Shown here one piece after another: positions 27,593 through 38,056 of a stretch of 64,000 bases of DNA. Positions within the stretch are counted from its first letter, which is position 1, and the number at the start of each line of letters is the position of its first letter. The stretch lies in NCBI RefSeq assembly GCF_006770265.1, contig NZ_CP017194.1, positions 434,001 through 498,000 on the forward strand. Reading direction: 5' to 3'. Position numbers and translations under genes: made by a program. The DNA comes from Lactococcus carnosus. GTDB lineage: Bacteria > Bacillota > Bacilli > Lactobacillales > Streptococcaceae. The notes beneath the pieces were generated by a model that was given only the letters and a program-made list of their open reading frames with translations, was not told where the DNA came from and ran no database searches.

Positions 27593-28267
27593 ATGACACT
27601 TATTGAAAAAGTTGAATCAGTATTAAATAAGGTCAGCCTTGCTGAGGAACAGTCAACATCAAAAAAAAATAACCCGACGACTGTTGTTGGTGTTACTAAA
27701 TATGTTGATGCGCAAAAAGCTCGTGAACTTGTTTTAGCAGGTATAACTGATATTGGTGAAAATAGGGTAGAGCTATTCCTTGATAAATATGAACAGTTGG
27801 CTGATTTATCAATTAACTGGCATTTGATTGGGACATTGCAAAGGCGTAAGGTTAAAGACGTCATCAACTTAGTTGATTACTTCCATGCCCTAGATTCTGT
27901 TAAATTAGCGCAAGAAATTGATAAACGCGCTGATCATACCATCAAATGTTTCTTACAAGTCAATATTTCAGGTGAAGCAAGTAAGCACGGCTTATTGCCT
28001 GACGAGTTAGCTCAAGTCTTACCAGAATTTTCAAGGTTTACTAACATTGAAATTGTTGGCTTAATGACGATGATGCCATTAGATGCAACAGAAGTAGAAC
28101 TGGCAGGTTTCTTTGATCAAACAAAGGCGTTACAAGAAATAATAGCCAGTCAAAAATTACCAAATATACCATGTACAGAATTGTCGATGGGGATGAGTCA
28201 AGATTATCAGCAAGCAATTAAGCATGGTGCTACTTTTGTCAGAATTGGTAGTGAATTTTTTAAATAG
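27593..28267 (+). CDS. yggS: PLP homeostasis protein, YggS/YlmE family
   Basis: 224 residues, single TIM-barrel. TTVVGVTKYVD at ~28-38 holds the PLP-binding Lys; GENRVE at ~57-62, WHLIGTLQRRKVK at ~81-93 and ELSMGMSQDYQQAIKHGATFVRIGS at the end are standard. It balances free pyridoxal phosphate. In Gram-positive genomes it is regularly placed between ftsZ and sepF. Start is 2 nt after the ftsZ stop codon; translation may be coupled. Confidence 0.96.
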   Translation: MTLIEKVESVLNKVSLAEEQSTSKKNNPTTVVGVTKYVDAQKARELVLAGITDIGENRVELFLDKYEQLADLSINWHLIGTLQRRKVKDVINLVDYFHALDSVKLAQEIDKRADHTIKCFLQVNISGEASKHGLLPDELAQVLPEFSRFTNIEIVGLMTMMPLDATEVELAGFFDQTKALQEIIASQKLPNIPCTELSMGMSQDYQQAIKHGATFVRIGSEFFK

Positions 28268-28325
28268 ATAATAGGTCTATATTGTCTAAAAAATAGAGAT
28301 GACTAGAGTAAGTAGGTAAAAATTA

Positions 28326-28874
28326 ATGGCATTCAAAGATTACATTGAAAAAGCAAAAGATTATTTTAATCTAGGTGAAGAGGATGAAGCGGGAACGGTT
28401 AATCGACAGAGACCGCAAGTGGTTCAAAACCCAGCACCAGTTCAACCGCAGATGCAGGCGGTAAATAACCCTTCACCTCAAGAAACAGAGGTGAAAATGG
28501 AACGAAAGCAAGTTCGTCAATCTGAGTCTGCTACTCAGAATATGCGACAAGCCACACAACAACGTCAGGTTAGTACATCAAGTATTATACCAACGATAGC
28601 AATTAAGGAACCAGCTGCTTATGATAATATCATGGAGTCAGCAAAAGTTGTTCGTAATGGCGAAAGTGTACTAGTCAATTTTAAAAACATGGGTGATCAA
28701 CAAGCACGTCGATCAATTGATTTTCTAACGGGCGTTGTCTTCACCATTGATGGCGATATCCAAAATGTTGGCGGACAAATATTTTTATTGACACCTAATG
28801 GTATGACCGTAGATGCTGAAAAAGAAATGAGTATTCTTGCTGGTCGAAATTTTGAAGGAATGGATGCTTTCTAA
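28326..28874 (+). CDS. sepF: Cell division protein SepF
   Basis: 182 residues. The short N-terminal amphipathic helix (MAFKDYIEKAKDYFNLG) binds membrane; residues ~20-90 are a Gln/Pro-rich linker; the C-terminal domain (~97-175) has VVRNGESVLVNFKNM and RRSIDFLTGVVFTIDGDIQ, the SepF core that forms rings and bundles FtsZ. Stop overlaps the ylmG start by one base. Confidence 0.97.
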   Translation: MAFKDYIEKAKDYFNLGEEDEAGTVNRQRPQVVQNPAPVQPQMQAVNNPSPQETEVKMERKQVRQSESATQNMRQATQQRQVSTSSIIPTIAIKEPAAYDNIMESAKVVRNGESVLVNFKNMGDQQARRSIDFLTGVVFTIDGDIQNVGGQIFLLTPNGMTVDAEKEMSILAGRNFEGMDAF

Positions 28875-29119
28875 TGCTACTTTATTTTCTATATAAATTG
28901 ATTACAGTTTATGAATGGATTTTAATTATTTATGCATTCATGAGCTGGGCACCTGATATTCGCAATAGTCAAGTTGGCCGTATCATTGAAAAACTGTCGA
29001 GACCTTTTTTATCCATTTTTGATAGGTTGCCTCTCCAATTTGGTGGGATAGATTTCACAATCGTTTTGGCGATTGTTGCCTTGAATGCGATTCAACGCTT
29101 GTTGCTTATGATTGCCTGA
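28874..29119 (+). CDS. ylmG: YggT/YlmG-family membrane protein
   Basis: 81 residues with two membrane helices (~2-25 and ~56-80) and the signature SRPFLSIFDRLPLQFGGIDFT around residues 43-61. Role in division or membrane organisation is not settled. It overlaps sepF and ylmH by one base each (the ATG of ylmH shares the A of TGA), showing tight coupling. Confidence 0.95.
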   Translation: MLLYFLYKLITVYEWILIIYAFMSWAPDIRNSQVGRIIEKLSRPFLSIFDRLPLQFGGIDFTIVLAIVALNAIQRLLLMIA

Positions 29120-29916
29120 TGTCCCAGGATATATATCAGCATTTTAGGCCTAGTGAACGTGTTTTTATTGATAAGGTGACCGATTGGCTGGAGAAAGTCT
29201 CTGATACCTATAGCATTGTTGTGACAGACTTTTTGAATCCAAGACAGTATTTCATTCTGCAAACAATGATGAATGGTTACAATAAAGATGACCTGCAAGT
29301 CTTTACGAGTGCATCTATTGTTGATACCGAGTATGTCAAGTTAATTTTAGCACCTAGTTACTATGAGCTAGACATACTTGATTTTGATTTAGCCTGCTTA
29401 CAGATAGACTTTGCTAGTAAATTTGTGACACTAAAACATGCACAGATACTAGGGACGTTGCTTGGAGAAACTGGTCTTGATAGATTGAAGATTGGTGATA
29501 TATCAGTACATCAATCGTTCGCACAAGTATGTGTTAGTAAAAAAATGGTATCAGTTTTTACGGAGTCTGTATCTAAGATTGCACGAAGCGGTGTCAAAAT
29601 TAGTGAAGTATCACCAAATGACTTTGTAAGGCTGCCAGAACAAGCAACTAATCAGGTAGTGATGCTGTCAAGTTTACGTATAGACAAAGCGATAGCGAGT
29701 ATTTTCAACAAGTCACGTAGTTTTGCACAAGGGTTAATACAGTCAAGTAAAGTAAAAGTCAATTATACAGAAATTATGCAAAATGACTTTGAATTAACGA
29801 CAGGTGACCTCATTAGTGTCAGAGGATTAGGTAGAGTTAAGATAGGTCAGAACCTAGGTTTGACAAAAAAAGATAAGGTTAGGATTGAAGTCCAAATCAT
29901 ATCAAGTCAAAAATAG
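29119..29916 (+). CDS. ylmH: YlmH S4-domain RNA-binding protein
   Basis: 265 residues. The C-terminal S4 fold (SSLRIDKAIASIFNKSRSFA, then VKVNYTEIMQNDFELTTGDLISVRGLGR) is preceded by ~180 residues of the YlmH N-terminal part. In Bacillus YlmH rescues stalled nascent-chain complexes in ribosome quality control. Placed between ylmG and divIVA as in most Firmicutes. Confidence 0.95.
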   Translation: MSQDIYQHFRPSERVFIDKVTDWLEKVSDTYSIVVTDFLNPRQYFILQTMMNGYNKDDLQVFTSASIVDTEYVKLILAPSYYELDILDFDLACLQIDFASKFVTLKHAQILGTLLGETGLDRLKIGDISVHQSFAQVCVSKKMVSVFTESVSKIARSGVKISEVSPNDFVRLPEQATNQVVMLSSLRIDKAIASIFNKSRSFAQGLIQSSKVKVNYTEIMQNDFELTTGDLISVRGLGRVKIGQNLGLTKKDKVRIEVQIISSQK

Positions 29917-29943
29917 TCGGGCAATATATGGAAAGGTGAACTG

Positions 29944-30675
29944 ATGAGTTTAAATAGTTTAGATATTCAAAATAAAACATTTGAAACCAAAATGCGTGGC
30001 TATAATAAGGCTGACGTAGATGATTTTCTTGATTTGATTATTAGAGATTATGATGGATTTTCTGAAAAGATAAAAGACCAAGAGCGTGAACTGAAAAGTT
30101 TACGTGAGCGTGTCGAATCTTTTGAAGGGATGAAAGACTCTCTTAATAAATCAATCGTCGTTGCACAGAGTGCTGCTGATAATTTGAAGGAACATGCAAT
30201 AAATGAAGCAAACGGTATCACAGGAGAAGCAGGTCAAAAAGCACAGTATATTCTGGAGTCTGCCAAAAAAGAAGCAGGTGTTATCCTTAATTCGGCTTCA
30301 GATGATGCACGTCGTTTGGTAAAAGAAACAGATGAACTGAAACGTAAGATGAGAATCTACCACCAACGCATGGCCTTGATGGTAGAGTCACAACTTGAAG
30401 GGATTAAATCTCGGGAATGGGAAGAAATTCTTAAGCCAACAGCTACATACATTGGTGATGGTGTCGATAAGCTAAAAGAAATTATCGAGACACATGAAGG
30501 TAACACTGTCCAAATTAGTCAGACTGTAAGCGAAGTATCAGCGATACTTGACTTACAAGATGAGGAAAGAAATACAGAAGCGTTAGCTAATCTTGAAAGT
30601 AATACTGATGCTGATTTAGCAACAAGTACAGAAAGCAAGACAAGCATCGACACATCAGACGATTCTGAAGCATAA
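29944..30675 (+). CDS. divIVA: DivIVA, cell pole and septum scaffold
   Basis: 243 residues. The N-terminal membrane-curvature domain (SLDIQNKTFETKMRGYNKAD, then VDDFLDLIIRDYD) is followed by long coiled coils to ~residue 200 and an acidic Ser/Thr-rich tail (ESKTSIDTSDDSEA). AAAGGTG precedes the ATG. Last gene of the division run; the next 380 bases hold the T-box leader of ileS. Confidence 0.97.
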   Translation: MSLNSLDIQNKTFETKMRGYNKADVDDFLDLIIRDYDGFSEKIKDQERELKSLRERVESFEGMKDSLNKSIVVAQSAADNLKEHAINEANGITGEAGQKAQYILESAKKEAGVILNSASDDARRLVKETDELKRKMRIYHQRMALMVESQLEGIKSREWEEILKPTATYIGDGVDKLKEIIETHEGNTVQISQTVSEVSAILDLQDEERNTEALANLESNTDADLATSTESKTSIDTSDDSEA

Positions 30676-30689
30676 AACAAGACCGCGTC

Positions 30690-30919
30690 CGTAACTGATA
30701 TTTACAGCGAGCAAGAGATGGTGTAAGCCTTGCAATCACTCAGTTTAGGACAATCAACTTGTCTATACCCATCTCTAATTAGCATCTGTTATAAAAGAGA
30801 TGATGCAGGTATACCTTTATAAAGACTGGTCTTCTTTATCGGACCACTGAGACTTGTTTTTACAAGTGAATTAGGGTGGTACCACGGCTTTTCGTCCCTT
30901 TCGGAAAGCTTTTTTTATT
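30690..30919 (+). promoter_or_regulatory. T-box leader of ileS
   Basis: The conserved T-box AGGGTGGTACCACG is at 30873-30886. Before it, AGAGATGG (30716-30723) and CCATCTCT (30770-30777) form the base of stem I. After it, GGCTTTTCG and CGGAAAGCT form the terminator that ends in seven T. The leader senses uncharged tRNA; the next gene makes isoleucyl-tRNA synthetase so tRNA-Ile is expected. I could not fix the specifier codon with certainty. Confidence 0.93.
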
Positions 30920-31020
30920 ACTTTTTTATTTGAAACGATAGGCGTTACGCTGGAGATAGTGTGATAATAAATACTATACGATGTGATTTACAATTTGTAT
31001 AAAAAATGAAAGTGAGGTTT

Positions 31021-31048
31021 GAGATGGCAGTTAACTGACGACCATCTC
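31021..31048 (+). other. Hairpin between the purine-rich site and the ileS start
   Basis: GAGATGG (31021-31027) pairs with CCATCTC (31042-31048). The only purine-rich ribosome-site candidate (AGTGAGG, 31011-31017) lies before it and the ATG 10 nt after it. A 10-codon frame (31006-31038) ends inside the loop. From 30920 to 31005 I see only AT-rich sequence. Confidence 0.5.
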
Positions 31049-31058
31049 ATAATTGACT

Positions 31059-33857
31059 ATGAAAATTAAAGATACTTTAAATCTTGGTAAAACAGCATTC
31101 CCAATGCGTGCAGGATTACCAAACAAAGAACCTAAAATGCAAGAGGCTTGGGATGAAGCGAAACTCTATGAAAATCGCTTGAAGGAAAATGCGGGTAAAC
31201 CTTCATTTATTTTACATGATGGCCCTCCTTATGCAAATGGAGATATCCATGTCGGACATGCCTTAAACAAAATTTCTAAAGATATGATCATGCGCTATAA
31301 AAATATGGCAGGATTTCGTGCACCCTATGTACCTGGATGGGATACGCATGGCTTACCAATTGAACAAGTTTTAACCAAAAAAGGGATCAAGCGTAAAGAG
31401 CTAGATCGCGCAGCCTATCTTAGAATGTGTCAAGAGTACGCTTTAACACAGGTTGATTTGCAGCGTAAAGGGTTCAAGTCTTTGGGTGTCTTGGGAGATT
31501 GGGAAAATCCATATATTACCCTAAAACCAGAATTTGAGGCAGCTCAAATTCGCGTATTTGGTAAAATGGCAGAGAAAGACTATATTTATAAGGGTGCAAA
31601 ACCAATCTATTGGTCACCATCATCAGAGAGTTCTCTTGCTGAAGCAGAAATCGAGTATCAAGATGTTCGCTCTGCGTCTATCTATATTGCTTTCAAAGCA
31701 ATTGATACTAAAGGATTATTGCCAAATGATTCAGAGTTTATCATCTGGACGACAACACCGTGGACAATTCCATCCAACCAAGGTATCTTTACACATCCTG
31801 ATTATGACTATGTTTTAGTTGGCGTTAATGATCGCAAATTTGTCGTTGCATCTGAGCTGCTAAATACCGTTGCTGAAAAATTAGCTTGGGGAAATTATGA
31901 AGTCTTGCAAACAGTCAAAGGGTCAGACTTGGATGGTATGGTAGCTAAGCATCCTTTTTACGACCGTGATGCGCTTGTCATGAATGCTGATTACGTTACC
32001 CTAGATTCAGGTACAGGACTTGTACACGTTGCGCCTGGCCATGGTGAAGATGACTATGTTTACAGCCGTAAGTACAAACTTGACGTCTTATCACCTATTG
32101 ATGACCGAGGCTACTATACAGATGAAGCACCAGGCTTTGAAGGTCTGTTTTACGACGAAGGTAATAAAAAAGTGAGTGAGCTATTAAGTGAATCAGGTGC
32201 CTTATTAAAACTTGATTTCTTTACCCATAGCTATCCACATGACTGGCGTACTAAGAAACCAGTTATTTATCGTGCAACACCACAATGGTTTGCCTCTATT
32301 GATAAATTCCGTGACAACATTCTATCTGAAGTAGAACGTGTTGATTGGGTCATTCCATGGGGTAAAACACGCCTCTATAATATGATTCGTGACCGTGGCG
32401 ATTGGGTAATTAGTCGTCAACGTGCTTGGGGCGTGCCTTTACCTATCTTCTATGCAGAAGACGGTACAGCAGTTATTACACCAGAAACAACTGAACATAT
32501 CGCAGCGCTTTTTGCAGAGAATGGGTCAATTATCTGGTGGGAACGTGACGCCAAAGACTTACTACCTGAAGGATTTACACATCCCGGTTCGCCAAATGGT
32601 ATTTTTACCAAAGAAACTGATATCATGGATGTCTGGTTTGATTCAGGCTCATCATGGAACGGCGTGCTAAATCAACGAGAAGAATTAACTTATCCAGCAG
32701 ACCTTTATCTAGAAGGATCAGATCAGTATCGTGGCTGGTTTAACTCATCTATCACAACATCAGTTGCTGTAAATGGGATTGCACCATACAAAGCTGTGCT
32801 ATCACAAGGGTTTGTACAAGATGCCAAGGGTCGTAAGTTCTCTAAATCTTTAGGCAATGGGATTGCACCAAAAGATGTCACTAAACAATATGGTGCAGAT
32901 ATTCTAAGACTCTGGGTTGCTAGTGTAGACAGTACATCTGACGTACGTGTATCGATGGATTTGATTGGTCAAACATCAGAGTCTTATCGTAAGATTAGAA
33001 ATACACTACGTTTCTTAATTGCCAATACATCAGATTTTGATAAAGCAAAAGATGCGATTGTGTTTGATGACTTGCATGGATCTGATAAGTATATGCTAGT
33101 TAGATTAAATCAAGTCATCACTGCAGTTCGTGAAGCGTATGATCGCTATAGCTTTATGGATGTTTACCGCACGATCTTTAATTTCTTGACAAATGATTTA
33201 TCAGCCTTTTATCTTGATTTTGCAAAAGATATTGTTTATATTGAGTCAGAAACAAGCTCAGATCGTAGACGGATGCAAACTGTTATGTATGAAGTCCTGG
33301 TGACATTAACTAAACTGTTAGTGCCTGTTATTCCGCATACTGCAGAAGAAATTTGGACATATTTAGAACAAGAAGAAGCGGCCTATGCTTATTTAACTGA
33401 GATGCCAACAGCTTCGGATATCCCAAATTCAGATGAGATATTGGATGTTTGGACAGCCTTTTTAGACTTCCGCACATCGGTACATAAAGCACTAGAAATC
33501 TCTAGAGATGAAAAAGTGATCGGTAAATCGCTTGAAGCTAGTGTGACTGTTCATCCTGATGACGTCACAAAAGTGTTGCTCAAAACAATCGGTATGGAAG
33601 AAGACATTGCGACCTTACTCATCGTATCGGAATTCAACCTTTCTGATCAACCTCTATCGGATGTCACCTTGACAGTCGCAGATAATGACATCATGGTTGT
33701 ACATGCGTCTGGTCATGTTTGCCAACGTTGCAGACGTACCGATGAGATGGTTGGTAAAAATGAGAATCCACATTATGCAGAGCTTTGTGACAACTGTTCG
33801 CATATTGTCAATGCGATATTCCCAGAAATTGCTGTTGATGGATTTGAAGCGAAATAA
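31059..33857 (+). CDS. ileS: Isoleucyl-tRNA synthetase
   Basis: 932 residues from ATG at 31059 ([17 protein letters not shown]), the standard start; a TTG at 31053 adds two residues. HVGHALNK near 57 is the HIGH motif, KFSKSLGN near 594 the KMSKS motif, the editing domain has [10 protein letters not shown], and four Cys at the end (CQRC...CDNC, ~888-908) bind zinc. Charges tRNA-Ile. T-box leader upstream; no well-spaced Shine-Dalgarno, see the hairpin at 31021. Confidence 0.98.
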   Translation: MKIKDTLNLGKTAFPMRAGLPNKEPKMQEAWDEAKLYENRLKENAGKPSFILHDGPPYANGDIHVGHALNKISKDMIMRYKNMAGFRAPYVPGWDTHGLPIEQVLTKKGIKRKELDRAAYLRMCQEYALTQVDLQRKGFKSLGVLGDWENPYITLKPEFEAAQIRVFGKMAEKDYIYKGAKPIYWSPSSESSLAEAEIEYQDVRSASIYIAFKAIDTKGLLPNDSEFIIWTTTPWTIPSNQGIFTHPDYDYVLVGVNDRKFVVASELLNTVAEKLAWGNYEVLQTVKGSDLDGMVAKHPFYDRDALVMNADYVTLDSGTGLVHVAPGHGEDDYVYSRKYKLDVLSPIDDRGYYTDEAPGFEGLFYDEGNKKVSELLSESGALLKLDFFTHSYPHDWRTKKPVIYRATPQWFASIDKFRDNILSEVERVDWVIPWGKTRLYNMIRDRGDWVISRQRAWGVPLPIFYAEDGTAVITPETTEHIAALFAENGSIIWWERDAKDLLPEGFTHPGSPNGIFTKETDIMDVWFDSGSSWNGVLNQREELTYPADLYLEGSDQYRGWFNSSITTSVAVNGIAPYKAVLSQGFVQDAKGRKFSKSLGNGIAPKDVTKQYGADILRLWVASVDSTSDVRVSMDLIGQTSESYRKIRNTLRFLIANTSDFDKAKDAIVFDDLHGSDKYMLVRLNQVITAVREAYDRYSFMDVYRTIFNFLTNDLSAFYLDFAKDIVYIESETSSDRRRMQTVMYEVLVTLTKLLVPVIPHTAEEIWTYLEQEEAAYAYLTEMPTASDIPNSDEILDVWTAFLDFRTSVHKALEISRDEKVIGKSLEASVTVHPDDVTKVLLKTIGMEEDIATLLIVSEFNLSDQPLSDVTLTVADNDIMVVHASGHVCQRCRRTDEMVGKNENPHYAELCDNCSHIVNAIFPEIAVDGFEAK

Positions 33858-33868
33858 TAATAAAAAAG

Positions 33869-33895
33869 AAAATCAGACTTAGGCCTGATTTTTTT
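33869..33895 (+). terminator. Terminator of ileS
   Basis: AAAATCAG and CTGATTTT with an 8-nt loop and a T-run of seven. Confidence 0.82.
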
Positions 33896-34023
33896 GAGTC
33901 ACAAGTATGTCATAATTAAGATGTAGATAAGAGATATCACTCTTTATACACCCTATTTTAAAAAGTAAATTGACTCATCAGTTTACCTCAATTAAGACAA
34001 GTTAAAAAGAAAGTGTGACATAT

Positions 34024-35211
34024 ATGAATAATCAAAAAGAAAGAATTATGGATCTGATGCGTAAAGGCATCATTACAGAACTAGAAGCGATTGAATTGCT
34101 TGAAAAATCCGGTCTATCAACTGATGACAACACAAGTGATGGTGAGCAAGCTAATACGAGTCAAACCGACAAAGAAGGTTACCAAACTGACTCATCAGAA
34201 GCAATCAAACAATTTGTCAATCAAGCAGGCTCGTTTATGAAAACGATGTTTCATTCAGCTAAAAAGTCTGTTGATAATAATGTTGATTTTAGTAATGGTT
34301 TTCCCAGTCTAAAACATGTAACAAAATCAGATTTTAAAGCATTTGAAGACCAAGTAACAGCTTTGTCAGTCTCTGCCACTTCAGGCGATGTGACGGTTAT
34401 TGCTAAAGATGTTCAGAAAACAATTGTCGAAGTAAGTTATAAAGTATACGGTGGTATTTCAGAAGATGCCTTGGACGCGTTTATACGTGAAAATGTTACG
34501 ATTGACATTGAGCAAGGTGAACTTATTGTCGCAGTCAAAAGTAAACGGATTGTTGTTGATTTAACAATTACGATGGCGACTAATCAGCTTCAAAATGCTA
34601 AATTTGATGTCGTGAATGGTAGCATGACCTTAGAGAATCTAGTTCTAGCAGATCTAAATGTCAAAAAAGTAAATGGCGACGTGAGCATTAAAGGTGGTAG
34701 AGCTGACGCAGTGACTGTTAAGACGGTAAATGGTGAAATTCGAGTTGCAACAGACTTTGAAACAGCTGATATCAACAGTGTAAATGGAGAAGTGATCATT
34801 ACCGAGTCAGCTATTGATGGTGAAAGTCTTAAAGTCAAAAATGTGAATGGTGATATTAAAATTTCAGTTCCGAAAAATATTGGCTTAGTCGGTTATGTCA
34901 AAACAACATTTGGTAAATATAAGACACGTGTTGAGTTGGACAGTCCTTTGGAAATCACTAAGAATGGTGCAGCACTCGTTAGAACTGCAATCAATAGTTT
35001 AACATTAGATATTACGACAAATACAGGTAGTATCTGGCTCAAAGATGGTGAGTCAGTTGAACAGACAGAAAAAGAAACGACTGTCGTAAGTGATGAGCAG
35101 CCTATATCTAGTTCAGTAGAAGTAGTCCCAACAGAAGTGGTACACTCTGAACAACCAGAAGTGCCTGCAAGTCCTTTGGATGAGAGTGAGGCCGATAAGC
35201 ATGTCGAGTAA
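34024..35211 (+). CDS. liaX: LiaX/YvlB-like DUF4097 surface-stress protein
   Basis: 395 residues from ATG at 34024. An N-terminal SHOCT-like helix pair (ERIMDLMRKGIITELEAIEL, residues ~6-25) precedes a linker and a DUF4097 beta-solenoid (~105-330) with repeating VNGD/VNGE turns, five in a row. The tail is acidic and Ser/Glu-rich. In enterococci LiaX senses daptomycin and antimicrobial peptides and controls the envelope response; a PspC-domain gene follows there as here. No signal peptide is visible, so export is unclear. The shared operon with a PspC protein is the best support for the name. Confidence 0.8.
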   Translation: MNNQKERIMDLMRKGIITELEAIELLEKSGLSTDDNTSDGEQANTSQTDKEGYQTDSSEAIKQFVNQAGSFMKTMFHSAKKSVDNNVDFSNGFPSLKHVTKSDFKAFEDQVTALSVSATSGDVTVIAKDVQKTIVEVSYKVYGGISEDALDAFIRENVTIDIEQGELIVAVKSKRIVVDLTITMATNQLQNAKFDVVNGSMTLENLVLADLNVKKVNGDVSIKGGRADAVTVKTVNGEIRVATDFETADINSVNGEVIITESAIDGESLKVKNVNGDIKISVPKNIGLVGYVKTTFGKYKTRVELDSPLEITKNGAALVRTAINSLTLDITTNTGSIWLKDGESVEQTEKETTVVSDEQPISSSVEVVPTEVVHSEQPEVPASPLDESEADKHVE

Positions 35212-35527
35212 ACAATTGACTAAATCGCGTACCAACAAAAAGATTGCAGGTGTCATTGGTGGCTTCGGGGATTACTTTGGTTGGCCTGAGGATGTTGTGC
35301 TCATTATCCGGATTGTCTATGCTATCTTTGCTTTTACAAGTTTTGGATCACTGATTTTAGTCTATTTTATTGTCGCCATCATTTTACCAGATGCACCAAA
35401 AAAGAACGGAAAAAACAAACAGGATTTTTCTGGATTTTCACAGTGGCCTGGTGACAAAAATAATCATGCCAAGAAAAGGAAAGATGTGACACCTTTTGAC
35501 GATGATGATGAATGGTCACAGTTTTAG
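35201..35527 (+). CDS. PspC-domain membrane protein (LiaY-like)
   Basis: 108 residues from ATG at 35201, which overlaps the upstream gene by 11 nt and has GTGAGG before it. PspC domain: KIAGVIGGFGDYFGWPEDVV at ~15-34, one strong helix (VYAIFAFTSFGSLILVYFIV, ~41-60), then a Lys-rich and finally acidic tail (FDDDDEWSQF). PspC proteins act in envelope stress responses; with the DUF4097 partner this looks like a two-gene unit of the LiaFSR/CesSR type. No two-component genes are in the window. Confidence 0.85.
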   Translation: MSSKQLTKSRTNKKIAGVIGGFGDYFGWPEDVVLIIRIVYAIFAFTSFGSLILVYFIVAIILPDAPKKNGKNKQDFSGFSQWPGDKNNHAKKRKDVTPFDDDDEWSQF

Positions 35528-35536
35528 TGATCGCAT

Positions 35537-35574
35537 ACAAAAGTGCGCGGCTGTTTAGCATGGCGCGTTTTTTT
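35537..35574 (+). terminator. Terminator of the liaX-PspC operon
   Basis: AAAAGTGCGC and GCGCGTTTTT pair (two G-T pairs) around a 14-nt loop, followed by T-run. Confidence 0.8.
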
Positions 35575-35747
35575 GTATTTTTTGATATAATGAAGGCAAG
35601 TACGATTTTATTTTTTAGACTAAAGTTAATCAAATAGGTCATTATTGTACAAAATTTAGCAAAGATATCATTATAGACTGATAAGTTAAGCATATGAACA
35701 TTTATGACTCAGCCTATAATGTAGTGGATATAAAGAAAGTGAGAAAT

Positions 35748-36671
35748 ATGGTAGTAACAGTTGCGGATTTACTTGAGAAAATAAAATTTGATGTGATTTA
35801 TGCGTCTGAAACGGCATTAAAAAAAGAGATTACAACCTCTGATGTCACACGTCCAGGACTAGAAATGACTGGCTATTTGGAGTACTATACGCCTGAACGT
35901 ATCCAACTGTTTGGTATGAAGGAATGGTCATATGCACATAATGAGATAGGCGATAATCGTTATGATTTATTGAAAAATATTGTGACAGAAGAAACACCAG
36001 CGATTATTATTGCCAGAGGCCTAGCAATACCAGATGAAATGCTAAATGTCGCTAAAAAACGAGATACGGTTCTTTTACAGTCAAGTGAACCAACAAGTCG
36101 ACTAAATGGCGCGATTACGGCATTCTTAGACGAAAAATTAGCTATCCGTACGACGGTGCATGGTGTATTGATGGATATATTCGGTGTTGGCGTCCTAATT
36201 CAGGGCTCATCTGGGATTGGTAAGTCTGAGACAGGTTTAGAGCTGATCAAGCGTGGACACCGTTTAGTGGCTGATGATCGGGTAGATGTTTACCAAAAAG
36301 ATGAGTTTACTGTAGTGGGTGAGCCTGCTGAAATACTACGCCATCTTATTGAACTTCGTGGTGTTGGGATTATTGATGTGATGAGTCTTTTTGGTGCAGG
36401 TGCTGTAATGGACGCTGCACAAATAGACTTGACGGTTAATTTAGAGAATTATGAAAAAAGCAACACCTATGACCGATTAGGCAATGGCGAGACAACGGTT
36501 GTTTTTTCAGGTGTCCCAGTACCCCAAGTGAAAATACCAGTTACAACAGGTCGAAATGTATCTGTTATTATAGAAGCAGCAGTTATGAATTTTAGGGCAA
36601 AAAATATGGGATTTGATGCAACAAAGATGTTTGAAGAACGTCTATCAAAACTGATTGCGAGAAATTCATAA
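35748..36671 (+). CDS. hprK: HPr kinase/phosphorylase
   Basis: 307 residues from ATG at 35748 ([14 protein letters not shown]), with AAAGTGAG upstream; a reading from 35694 lies over a TATAAT box at ~35716 and is rejected. Walker [20 protein letters not shown] near 152-170, ADDRV after it, and the family signature [19 protein letters not shown] at ~200-218. It phosphorylates HPr at Ser-46 and so feeds CcpA control; cre sites are seen at 13659 and 58033. First gene of hprK-lgt-DUF948-YtxH. Confidence 0.97.
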   Translation: MVVTVADLLEKIKFDVIYASETALKKEITTSDVTRPGLEMTGYLEYYTPERIQLFGMKEWSYAHNEIGDNRYDLLKNIVTEETPAIIIARGLAIPDEMLNVAKKRDTVLLQSSEPTSRLNGAITAFLDEKLAIRTTVHGVLMDIFGVGVLIQGSSGIGKSETGLELIKRGHRLVADDRVDVYQKDEFTVVGEPAEILRHLIELRGVGIIDVMSLFGAGAVMDAAQIDLTVNLENYEKSNTYDRLGNGETTVVFSGVPVPQVKIPVTTGRNVSVIIEAAVMNFRAKNMGFDATKMFEERLSKLIARNS

Positions 36672-36672
36672 G

Positions 36673-37470
36673 ATGGTAAATACAGTATTAGCAATTAATC
36701 CGATTGCCCTAAAATTAGGACCACTTGACATTAGGTGGTATGCACTTTGTATCGTAACTGGTGTTGTCCTTGCAGTTTGGCTGGCGATGAAGGAAGCACC
36801 TAGAAAAAAAATCAGACCAGATGATATTTTGGATTTTATTTTGATTGCATTCCCGATTGCGATTATCGGTGCACGAATTTATTATGTTCTCTTTGATTTA
36901 GGCTACTACAGTAAAAATCCGAGTGAAATATTTGCTATCTGGCATGGCGGTATTGCAATTTATGGTGCCTTGATTGCTGGGGGGATCACCTTATTAGTCT
37001 TTTCATATTATAAACTGATTGCACCACTTGATTTCTTAGATATTGCTGTACCAGGTGTTCTAGTTGCGCAAGCAATGGGCAGATGGGGCAACTTTTTCAA
37101 CCAAGAAGCATTTGGGAAACCAATACATTCCCTAGACTTTCTACCAAGTTTCATCAAAAATCAGATGTATATAGATAATAGCTATCGGACACCTACTTTC
37201 TTGTATGAATCGGTTTGGAATCTAATTGGTTTTGCGCTAGTCATGGGCCTGAGACATCGTCTAAAAAATCTTAAATCCGGCGATATTTTTGCTTTTTATC
37301 TGGTTTGGTATGGCCTCGGTCGCGCTGTTATTGAAGGTATGCGGACAGATAGTCTCATGTTCGGTCCCATACGTGTATCACAAGCCTTGTCATTAGTATT
37401 AGTCGTTGTGGGTCTTGCTATTATCGTACGACATCATAAGCCGGGTAAATATTTCCTTAAAAAGCAGTAA
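36673..37470 (+). CDS. lgt: Prolipoprotein diacylglyceryl transferase
   Basis: 265 residues from ATG at 36673, 1 nt after the hprK stop, with no clear ribosome site, so translation is probably coupled. Seven membrane helices; [14 protein letters not shown] at ~98-111 and [15 protein letters not shown] at ~136-150 are the catalytic signatures. It adds diacylglycerol to the Cys of lipoprotein precursors. The hprK-lgt order is common in Firmicutes. Confidence 0.97.
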   Translation: MVNTVLAINPIALKLGPLDIRWYALCIVTGVVLAVWLAMKEAPRKKIRPDDILDFILIAFPIAIIGARIYYVLFDLGYYSKNPSEIFAIWHGGIAIYGALIAGGITLLVFSYYKLIAPLDFLDIAVPGVLVAQAMGRWGNFFNQEAFGKPIHSLDFLPSFIKNQMYIDNSYRTPTFLYESVWNLIGFALVMGLRHRLKNLKSGDIFAFYLVWYGLGRAVIEGMRTDSLMFGPIRVSQALSLVLVVVGLAIIVRHHKPGKYFLKKQ

Positions 37471-37548
37471 TTTGCTATAATTTAAGTATGAATCATCGGC
37501 ATGCTTGTTTGTGACAAGCAAGTATACAAATTTTAGGAAGAGGTATTT

Positions 37549-37962
37549 ATGGGAGATACAGCATTGATTATCATCGCTGTTGCCGTTGCAATTTTGGTCC
37601 TATTCTTGGTTATTTTAATTGTCAAGATGATGAAAACTGTGGATGAAATCAATCGGACAATTGGCGTTGTGACACAAGATGCAGATGTGTTGCTTAAACA
37701 GGCAGATACACTAATGGGAAAAACCAACACGCTACTAGAAGATATCAACGGTAAAGTTGCAACGATTGATCCACTTTTTACTGCTGTTGCTGATTTATCT
37801 GACAGTGTTTCCAGACTGAATCATACAGGTAACACGTTTGCCACACGTATGAAGAGTACAGCTTCAAATGCTGGTAAGGCGACTGCGGTTGTCACTTTGG
37901 GGCGTAGTGCAAGTAAACTATTTACAAAAAGAAAAAAAAGAACCGAAGAAAAAAAGAAATAA
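37549..37962 (+). CDS. DUF948 membrane protein
   Basis: 137 residues: one N-terminal helix (~5-27), a helical extracellular or cytoplasmic coil with heptads (DEINRTIGVVTQDADVLLKQ), and a very basic tail (KRKKRTEEKKK). This matches DUF948 (YtxG-type), which pairs with a YtxH protein, as here. Function unknown; linked to general stress in Bacillus. Confidence 0.88.
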   Translation: MGDTALIIIAVAVAILVLFLVILIVKMMKTVDEINRTIGVVTQDADVLLKQADTLMGKTNTLLEDINGKVATIDPLFTAVADLSDSVSRLNHTGNTFATRMKSTASNAGKATAVVTLGRSASKLFTKRKKRTEEKKK

Positions 37963-38056
37963 CGTAATGCAACTCAAGCATGTAGCATAGCTGTCAAGCA
38001 CAACTTTTTTTGTTAAACCTAAGACAGCTGTGTCGACAGTATAAAGGAGAAAAAGA

